Assembly: GCA_036278935.1 (NCBI GenBank) | Contig: DASUKA010000008.1 | Span: 1-41,767, forward strand | Source: DASSNR01 sp036278935 | GTDB taxonomy: Bacteria; Gemmatimonadota; Gemmatimonadetes; Gemmatimonadales; Gemmatimonadaceae | Direction of reading: 5' to 3' | DNA: 41,767 bases | Part shown: piece after piece, positions 7,404-13,480 of the stretch | Numbering within the stretch: the stretch's first letter is position 1 | How the letters are laid out: each line of letters opens with the position of its first letter | The notes under the pieces: generated by a model | Database searches by the model: none | The model's input: only the letters and a program-made list of their open reading frames with translations | What the model was told of the DNA's origin: nothing | Made by a program: the position numbers and the translations under genes

Positions 7404-10400
7404 ATGCGCCGCGCCCACGCGACGATGTCGCTGCTTGCCCTCGCGTCGCTCCTCGCGCCAGTCGCCGTCATCGCCCAGCAGTCGCCCACGCTCACCACAG
7501 CGCTCATGAGCGAGCTGCACTTCCGCTCGATCGGACCCGCGGTGATGGGCGGCCGAGTGCACGACATCGAGGCGCTCCCCACGACTCCATCGACCGTCTA
7601 CGCGGCGACCGCCAGCGGCGGACTCTGGAAATCCACCAACAAGGGCACCACGTGGACCTCGATCTTCGACGGGCAGGCCACCTCGTCGTTCGGCGTCGTG
7701 GCCATTGCGCCTTCGAATCCGAACATCATCTGGGCGGGCACCGGGGAGCAGAACAACCGCCAGAGCTCCACGTGGGGCGACGGCGTGTACCGGTCCACGG
7801 ATGGGGGCCGCACGTGGACGCACCTGGGACTGGAGCGGACGCGCGCGATCGGACGCGTGCTCGTGGATCCTCATAACCCCGACATCGCGTGGGTGGCCGC
7901 TCTGGGCAACCTGTGGAAGCCATCGCCCGACCGCGGCGTCTACAAGACCACCAACGGCGGCAAGAGCTGGAAGAAGGTCCTGTCGGTGGACACGCTCACC
8001 GGCGTCGTCGACATGGTCATGGATCCCACCAACTCGAACGTCGTGTACGCCGCGGCATACCAGCGACTGCGCAGGCCGTGCTGCTTCAACGGCGGCGGCC
8101 CGGGCAGCGGCATCTACAAGACCACCGATGGCGGCGCTCACTGGACCGAGCTCGCCCATGGACTGCCCACCGGTGACAAGGGACGGATCGGGCTCGCGAT
8201 CTCGCACACGAATCCTCGGCTCGTCTACGCCATCGTGGAACACCCGACCGCCGGCGGCTTCTATCGGTCCACGGATGGCGGCGCGCATTGGACGCACATG
8301 AACTCGCTCGACTCGCGCCCCGTGTACTACAGCACGATCTACGTGGACCCGTCGAACGACCAGCGCATCTACATGCTCGCCCGCTACTTCTACATGAGCG
8401 AGGATGGCGGCCGCACCTGGCGCATCATGCCCACGGAGCCGACGTACGATGTGGGACTCAAGGGCGATTATCACAGCATGTGGATCGACCCGCACAACAC
8501 GGCGCACTTCTACCTGGCCGGCGATGGCGGCGTGTACGAGAGCTGGGACCGAGGCGCCACCTACGTGCGGCTGAACAACCTCCCCATCACGCAGTTCTAC
8601 GGCATCGGCGTGGACAACCGCAGCCCGTACTACATCTACGGCGGCCTGCAGGACGATCACTCGTGGCTGGGTCCGAGTGCGACGCGCCACTGGATCGGCA
8701 TCGTCGGCACCGACTGGCGCGAGATCGGCTTCAACGATGGGCTTCGCCAGCAGGTCGACCTGAGCGGGCCCCGTTACGTCTACAGCAACGCCGTCGAGGG
8801 CGATCTCACCCGCGTTGATGCCTTCACCGGCGATCGTGCCGACATTCACCCGGTGGCGCCGCCGGGGCAGCCGCCCTATCGCTTCGAATGGATGTCACCC
8901 GGGCTCGCGTCCAAGCACACGGCGGGCACGTATTACTACGGCGGCAACCGGTTGTTCATCACGCACGACTACGGCCGTACGTGGGAGCCGACCAAGGATC
9001 TCACGCGCCAGGTGGACCGCGACACGATGGTCATGATGGGCGTGGCGGACTCGAGTGTCACACTCTCCCTGAACGATGGCCAGACGGCGTTCAGCGCGAT
9101 CTCGGCCATCGCCGAGTCACCGGTGGACCCGATGGTACTGTGGGTGGGCACCGACGACGGGAATGTCCAGACATCGCGCGATGGGGGTCGCACGTGGACG
9201 GAGGTGAGTCACAACATCCATGGCGCGCCGGATGGCAGCTACATCAGCCGCGTGCAGGGATCGAGCGCGGCGCCCGGGGCGGCGTACGTGACGCTGGACA
9301 ATCACCGGCGTGGCGACTTCCACCCCTACGTCTTCAAGACGAGCGACTTCGGCCAGAACTGGACACCCATCATGCAGGGGCTGCCGCCGGATGGATCCGC
9401 GCGCACGATTCTCGAGTACCCCGGCCACCCCGCCCTCCTCTTTCTGGGGACGGAGCACGCGTTCTACGCATCGAGCGACAGCGGCGCGCACTGGACCCGT
9501 GTTCCTGGCCTTCCCACCACCGAGTATCTGGATGCCCTGGTCCACCCGCGCGAGCACGACCTGATCGTGGCGACGCACGGTCGCGGCCTTTACATCCTGG
9601 ACGACGCAGCACCGCTGGCGGAGTGGGCCGCGGGCGCCGCGCACGAGTCAGCGCACCTCTTCAGCATTCGACCCGCCACGATTTTCCAGTACTGGAAGGA
9701 CTTCTCCTATCGCGGGCAGGACGCGTACGCCGGAGAGAACCCGCCCCATGGCGCCATCCTCAGCTACATGGTGGCCAACGCCGCGCCCGCTGCGCACATC
9801 ACGATCGCGAACAGCAGCAACGACACGGTGCGGACGCTGGATGTCTCGGCGAAGCCCGGCGTCCTGCATCGCGTCGTGTGGGATCTGCGGCATGAGCCGC
9901 CGCCGTCCAACGAGCGCGAGCGCGAGTACAACCGGATCGCGCTGCCGCGGCCGGCGGAGCCGACCGGCGCGCGCGGCCCCTTCGTGTCGCCCGGCATCTA
10001 CACGGTGACGCTCGAGGCGGGGGGCGCGCGATCCAGCCAGACGCTCCGCGTGAACGGCGACCCGAAGCTGCCGCTGACGCAGGCGCAGTACGAGACGCGC
10101 GAGACATTTCTCGTGAAGCTGCTCGCGCTTCAGGACACGGCGTGGGCGCTGGCGCAACGCGCCGACACGCTGCGCCGCTCGCAGGGGGGCGGCGCCACGT
10201 CTGCGCCGGCATCCACAGGAACGCGCGGCGCGCGGGGTGGACGGGGCGCGGGCTCCGGCCCGGCTGCGACGCTCGCGCGGACGCTGAACCGGCTGGTGCG
10301 CCAGGCGGGCGGGCTGGCCAGCGACTTCAATGGGAGCGGCGCCCGCTCCGGAACGCTCTACCCGCCCACGCTCGAGCAGCGCCGCAGCTTCGAGCAGATG

Positions 10401-10472
10401 CAGGCCAGCCTCCAGAAGGCCGCCACCGCGCTGGCGCGGCTGCAGGGCAGGAGCGCGGAGGGCCACCGGTAG
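7404..10472 (+). CDS. Secreted BNR/sortilin-type repeat protein (glycosyl hydrolase-like beta-propeller)
   Basis: A 1022-residue exported protein. ATG 7404 is chosen because AGGAGG (7393-7398) lies 5 bases upstream and the N terminus is then a good Sec signal (MSLLALASLLAPVAVIAQQ). About eleven Asp-box-like turns are spread over roughly residues 60-690, including STDGGRTW, TTNGGKSW, TTDGGAHW, SEDGGRTW, SRDGGRTW and weaker forms such as THDYGRTW and TSDFGQNW. They imply two stacked beta-propellers, as in the VPS10/sortilin and xyloglucanase-like families. The block HGRGLYILDDAAPL ends the propeller region; a beta-sandwich-like part and a Gly/Arg-rich linker (bases about 10213-10260) precede a helical C terminus. 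The catalytic residues of a specific glycosidase are not evident, so enzyme activity is uncertain. Confidence 0.85.
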   Translation: MRRAHATMSLLALASLLAPVAVIAQQSPTLTTALMSELHFRSIGPAVMGGRVHDIEALPTTPSTVYAATASGGLWKSTNKGTTWTSIFDGQATSSFGVVAIAPSNPNIIWAGTGEQNNRQSSTWGDGVYRSTDGGRTWTHLGLERTRAIGRVLVDPHNPDIAWVAALGNLWKPSPDRGVYKTTNGGKSWKKVLSVDTLTGVVDMVMDPTNSNVVYAAAYQRLRRPCCFNGGGPGSGIYKTTDGGAHWTELAHGLPTGDKGRIGLAISHTNPRLVYAIVEHPTAGGFYRSTDGGAHWTHMNSLDSRPVYYSTIYVDPSNDQRIYMLARYFYMSEDGGRTWRIMPTEPTYDVGLKGDYHSMWIDPHNTAHFYLAGDGGVYESWDRGATYVRLNNLPITQFYGIGVDNRSPYYIYGGLQDDHSWLGPSATRHWIGIVGTDWREIGFNDGLRQQVDLSGPRYVYSNAVEGDLTRVDAFTGDRADIHPVAPPGQPPYRFEWMSPGLASKHTAGTYYYGGNRLFITHDYGRTWEPTKDLTRQVDRDTMVMMGVADSSVTLSLNDGQTAFSAISAIAESPVDPMVLWVGTDDGNVQTSRDGGRTWTEVSHNIHGAPDGSYISRVQGSSAAPGAAYVTLDNHRRGDFHPYVFKTSDFGQNWTPIMQGLPPDGSARTILEYPGHPALLFLGTEHAFYASSDSGAHWTRVPGLPTTEYLDALVHPREHDLIVATHGRGLYILDDAAPLAEWAAGAAHESAHLFSIRPATIFQYWKDFSYRGQDAYAGENPPHGAILSYMVANAAPAAHITIANSSNDTVRTLDVSAKPGVLHRVVWDLRHEPPPSNEREREYNRIALPRPAEPTGARGPFVSPGIYTVTLEAGGARSSQTLRVNGDPKLPLTQAQYETRETFLVKLLALQDTAWALAQRADTLRRSQGGGATSAPASTGTRGARGGRGAGSGPAATLARTLNRLVRQAGGLASDFNGSGARSGTLYPPTLEQRRSFEQMQASLQKAATALARLQGRSAEGHR

Positions 10473-10559
10473 GGTAGCGCCTCACGGCAGGAACAATTAG
10501 ACTGGACCCGATACCGCTGCTAGGACCGGTGCCATGCCAGTGCTCACCAGGAGTGTCCG

Positions 10560-11468
10560 GTGTTCCTTCCGGAGATGCTGCGGCAATCAATAGGTGCGGC
10601 GCTTGTGGCCGTGGTGATCGCTGGATGTCGGGGCGATCGCCACTCCGGGCCGCCTGGGCAGGCCGCGGCGGAAGCGGGGTCGCGCGCCGGACCGGACACC
10701 GTCCCCCTGCGCGCCCCGCCGGATTCCGAGATTCCTGCCGGTGCGCTTGGTGCGTCCATTCGACGCGGACACGCCCTGCTCATCGCCACGCGCGACAGCC
10801 TGCCCGGCTATGTGGGGAATCGCCTGCGCTGCGTGAGCTGTCACCTGGACGAGGGCCGTCGCGCCTACGCGTCGCCCTTGGTGGGCGTGTACGCTCGCTT
10901 TCCGCAATACCGCGCCCGGAACGCGAGGGTGAACACCATCGAGGACCGGATCAACGGCTGCTTCCAGCGCAGCATGAATGGCCGGCCGCTTCCCGTGGGT
11001 GGGCGCGACATGCGCGACATCACCGCGTATCTCGCGTGGATTTCCCGTGGGATCCCTGTGGGCGCGACGGTAAGGGGCCAGGGCTTCGTGAAGCTCAAGC
11101 CGCTGCCCCCCGATACGGCGCACGGAGCGGCGCTCTTTTCGTCCGTCTGCGCGCGCTGCCACGGCGCGAACGGAGCCGGCACGGTGATCGCGCCCCCGCT
11201 CTGGGGCGCGCAGTCGTTCAACATCGGGGCCGGGATGGCCAGGCTGCGCACCGCGGCGGCCTTCATCCGCCACAACATGCCGTTTGACAGCCCAGGGTCG
11301 CTCACCGACCAGCAGGCCTTCGACGTTGCCGCGTACATCACGTCCCGCCCGCGCCCGGACCTGCCGGGCAAGGAGAACGACTGGCCCAACGGCGATGCGC
11401 CGCCAGATGCGGCCTATCCCACACGCGGCAGCATGGCACGACGCCCCGGCGCACCACACGGGCGGTAA
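10560..11468 (+). CDS. tsdA: TsdA-like diheme cytochrome c (thiosulfate dehydrogenase family)
   Basis: A 302-residue lipoprotein-type diheme cytochrome c. GTG 10560 is preferred because AGGAG (10549-10553) is 6 bases upstream; an ATG at 10575 is the alternative. The signal ends at a lipobox (VVIAGC, Cys23). Heme 1 binds at C91-VS-C94-H95, heme 2 at C197-AR-C200-H201. Between them is the block PLVGVYARFPQYRARNARVNTIEDRINGCFQRSMNGRPLP, highly characteristic of TsdA enzymes, which interconvert thiosulfate and tetrathionate. Cys134 in INGC sits where TsdA carries its unusual Cys ligand to heme 1. The 3' neighbour is a DsrE-like exported protein, which also points to sulfur chemistry. Direction of the reaction and the true substrate are not known. 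Confidence 0.72.
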   Translation: MFLPEMLRQSIGAALVAVVIAGCRGDRHSGPPGQAAAEAGSRAGPDTVPLRAPPDSEIPAGALGASIRRGHALLIATRDSLPGYVGNRLRCVSCHLDEGRRAYASPLVGVYARFPQYRARNARVNTIEDRINGCFQRSMNGRPLPVGGRDMRDITAYLAWISRGIPVGATVRGQGFVKLKPLPPDTAHGAALFSSVCARCHGANGAGTVIAPPLWGAQSFNIGAGMARLRTAAAFIRHNMPFDSPGSLTDQQAFDVAAYITSRPRPDLPGKENDWPNGDAPPDAAYPTRGSMARRPGAPHGR

Positions 11469-11569
11469 TTGCCGATGGCGGACGCCGGCGAGTACGAACG
11501 CTCGCTGCGAACCGCTGACGATCGCTGGCGAGGCACGAACATTCATTCTCTCACGGAGGAGGTGTTCCA

Positions 11570-12250
11570 ATGTCGTTCGACACGATGTCCCCAACCCCGC
11601 GACGCGGCTTTCTCGGACGGTTGGCCGGTGCGGCCGTCGCGCTCGGCGTCGCCGGCGTGGCACCGCTGCGTCTCATGGCGGAACCCGCGGCCCCGCAACG
11701 AGGCCAGGACGTTGAGGATTGGCCCGGGACGCTGCGGGGGAAGCACCGCCAGGTGTTCGACGCCGTAAGCCCGAACGATGGCTTCGCGCTGCTCTTCGCG
11801 CACGTCTTCCTCATGACCAACTCGCAGGCCAGCAAGATTCCGGAGCACGATCTCAACGGCGTGATCGTGCTGCGACATGAGGCAGCCCCGCTCGCGCTCA
11901 CGGATGCCGTGTGGAAGAAGTACGCGCTCGGCGAGGCCGTGAAGGCGACCGATCCCGCGACCAAGGCGCCCGCCGTGCGGAATCCGTACTACCACGCCCG
12001 CCCGGGTGATCTTCCGATTTTGGACGCGTCGATCGAGAAGCTGCAGGCACGGGGCGTCAAATTCGGTGTCTGCAACGTGGCGCTCACCATTCTGAGCGGG
12101 ACGCGTGCCGCGGCGGCCGGCGTTTCCCCGGACCAAGCCAAGACCGAATGGATGGCAGCGCTGATCCCGGGCGTTACCGTCCTCCCCTCAGGCGTGTGGG
12201 GAGTGAACCGGGCACAGGAGCACGGGTGCTCGTACTGCTACGCCGGGTAG
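11570..12250 (+). CDS. Tat-exported DsrE-like sulfur-relay protein
   Basis: A 226-residue protein with a twin-arginine signal (SPTPRRGFLGRLAGAAVALG, residues 7-26). GGAGGAGG at 11555-11562 is 7 bases upstream of the ATG. The mature part looks like a DsrE/DsrF fold: DLNGVIVLRHEAAPLAL, a helix around IEKLQARGVKFGVCNVAL with Cys168 where DsrE-type proteins often carry the persulfide-bearing Cys, and GVTVLPSGVWGVNRAQEHG near the end. It finishes with C220-SY-C223, a possible redox pair. Classic DsrE proteins are cytosolic, so Tat export is the odd point; it suggests the fold is used in the periplasm next to the TsdA-like cytochrome 101 bases upstream. The function is inferred from fold and neighbourhood. 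Confidence 0.6.
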   Translation: MSFDTMSPTPRRGFLGRLAGAAVALGVAGVAPLRLMAEPAAPQRGQDVEDWPGTLRGKHRQVFDAVSPNDGFALLFAHVFLMTNSQASKIPEHDLNGVIVLRHEAAPLALTDAVWKKYALGEAVKATDPATKAPAVRNPYYHARPGDLPILDASIEKLQARGVKFGVCNVALTILSGTRAAAAGVSPDQAKTEWMAALIPGVTVLPSGVWGVNRAQEHGCSYCYAG

Positions 12251-12269
12251 GAGAGCGAGGGACAAGACA

Positions 12270-12346
12270 GGGGAAAGGAGAAAGGAGAAACTGCTCGCGG
12301 CGGATGAGTTCTCGCCCGGGAGCTGGTTCCTTTCTCCTCTCTCCCC
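12270..12346. terminator. GA/CT-rich hairpin between convergent genes, copy 2
   Basis: The purine arm GGGGAAAGGAGAAAGGAG (12270-12287) and a pyrimidine arm at 12325-12346 (GGTTCCTTTCTCCTCTCTCC) form an imperfect long stem. It lies between the stop of the DsrE-like gene (12250) and the stop of the CsbD-like gene (12360), so it could end transcription from both sides. There is no long T-tract. Composition matches the hairpins at 314-473 and 13317-13480. Confidence 0.5.
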
Positions 12347-12359
12347 TCCGTTCTGATCC

Positions 12360-12587
12360 TCAATCGTCGTCCGCGCTGTCCCGCTGGATGTCGCCCAGCT
12401 TCTTCTGCGCCTTCCCCTCCCACTCCTTCGCCTTCCCCTTCAGCTCTTCGCTGGTATCGTCGGTGACATCGCCGACGGCGCTGCGCACCTTCCCCTCGGC
12501 GCTCTTGGCCGATCCTTTCACCTGGTTCTTGATGCCGCGATTGGCGCGTTCCACGTCGTCGCGGTCGAGATCGTTGTCGTCCACCAT
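12360..12587 (-). CDS. CsbD-like stress response protein
   Basis: A 75-residue acidic, hydrophilic protein. The start is the ATG at 12587 because GGGAGG (12595-12600 on this strand) lies 7 bases upstream; the open frame runs much further 5' without any sign of coding. The motif order GIKNQVKGSAKSAEGKVRSA, VGDVTDD and LKGKAKEWEGKAQKKLGDIQ is that of the CsbD family, small abundant proteins induced under general stress in many bacteria. Their biochemical role is not established. It stands alone, converging with the DsrE-like gene and diverging from the molybdenum enzyme operon. Confidence 0.88.
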   Translation of the reverse strand: MVDDNDLDRDDVERANRGIKNQVKGSAKSAEGKVRSAVGDVTDDTSEELKGKAKEWEGKAQKKLGDIQRDSADDD

Positions 12588-12803
12588 GATCGTACCTCCC
12601 ATGCATGAGTGGATAGCTTCCTGGCGCAAGGGATATGCCGCGTACCTCGACGGGCATCGGCGCAGGCGAGCATGAGCCGCTGATGACTCGCCGCGCTGGG
12701 GGAATGGCCGTACCTTTCGGATACGGGCGTGCGCCAGGGCGCACCATTCCGCCCCGCGCCGAGGCCCCGAATAGTTGAACACCTCCTTTTCATCCGAGGC
12801 CGC

Positions 12804-13430
12804 GTGCAGCATCCGATCTCGATTGAGCCCCCGATTCACCGGACTGTACACGCCGCGTTCGTCGTGAACGGCGAGCGGCACGAGGTGGCCATCGCGCCGC
12901 ACACCACCCTCCTGGAGCTGCTGCGCGAGACGCTCGGCCTTACGGGGACCAAGCACGGTTGCGAGCTCGGCGAGTGCGGCACGTGCACGGTGCTCGTGGA
13001 CGGCGTGCCGATTCTCTCTTGCCTGGCGCTTGCTGTGGCGTATCGCGAGCGCGCGATCGAGACGGTGGAAGGCATGGCGCACGGACATACCCTGCATCCG
13101 TTGCAGGAGGCGTTCGCCGAACTGGGTGCCGCCCAGTGCGGCTACTGCACACCGGGCTTTCTGCTTGCGGCCAGGGCGTTGCTCGATGCGAATCCGCACC
13201 CGTCGCGCGCAGAGATCGCCAGCGCGCTGAGCGGTAATCTTTGCCGGTGCACGGGATATCTGAAGATCTTCGAGGCGGTGGAGATGGCGGCGGAAAGGTG
13301 CGAGAGGTGCGAGCAGAAAGGAGAGAGGCGGGGAAGTGAATCAGTCGGTCAGTCGGTCAGTGAGTCAGAAACGGCTCGCACGAGCAACGCCCTCCCTCCC
13401 GAGAGCGGTCCCACCACTCACAACCCATAA
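12804..13430 (+). CDS. hcrC: [2Fe-2S] subunit of a molybdenum hydroxylase (4-hydroxybenzoyl-CoA reductase gamma-like)
   Basis: The small iron-sulfur subunit of a xanthine-oxidase-family enzyme; it passes electrons between the Mo and FAD subunits. Counting from GTG 12804, the ferredoxin-like cluster is bound by C53, C58, C61 and C73 (GCELGECGTCTVLVDG) and the helical cluster by C112, C115, C147 and C149 (CGYCTPGF, LCRCTG), all eight present. The start is uncertain: GAGG lies only 4 bases upstream of 12804, and the frame is open back to a GTG at 12729. The last roughly 45 residues, after AAERCERCEQK, are low complexity (Ser/Glu/Thr rich), are not family sequence, and are encoded by the repeat element at 13317-13480. 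The gene overlaps the large-subunit frame by about 95 bases. Confidence 0.85.
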   Translation: MQHPISIEPPIHRTVHAAFVVNGERHEVAIAPHTTLLELLRETLGLTGTKHGCELGECGTCTVLVDGVPILSCLALAVAYRERAIETVEGMAHGHTLHPLQEAFAELGAAQCGYCTPGFLLAARALLDANPHPSRAEIASALSGNLCRCTGYLKIFEAVEMAAERCERCEQKGERRGSESVGQSVSESETARTSNALPPESGPTTHNP

Positions 13431-13480
13431 CCCGCAACTCGTGGCTCACACCCCTCTGTCCCCCGTCCCCTCTCCCACCC
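13317..13480. repeat. GA/CT-rich element, copy 3, inside the molybdenum enzyme operon
   Basis: The purine arm AAAGGAGAGAGGCGGGG (13317-13333) loosely matches the complement of 13460-13480 (CCCCCGTCCCCTCTCCCACC region). The loop holds CCACTCACAACCC (13414-13426) and AACCCGCAACTC (13429-13440), words shared exactly with copy 1 at 396-415. It spans the 3' end of the small subunit and the 5' end of the large subunit reading frames. Confidence 0.55.

Noticed and set aside
6756..8849. Long open frame on the minus strand (about 700 codons) opposite lspA and the BNR gene
   Set aside because: It mirrors two well-supported genes with clear family motifs; in GC-rich DNA the antisense frame stays open. 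Its translation is low in aromatic residues, rich in Arg/Ala/His/Val, and has no domain.
12588..13199. 5' extension of the CsbD-like frame to more than 270 residues
   Set aside because: CsbD proteins are about 60-80 residues, a good ribosome site supports the ATG at 12587, and the extension is antisense to the molybdenum enzyme small subunit.
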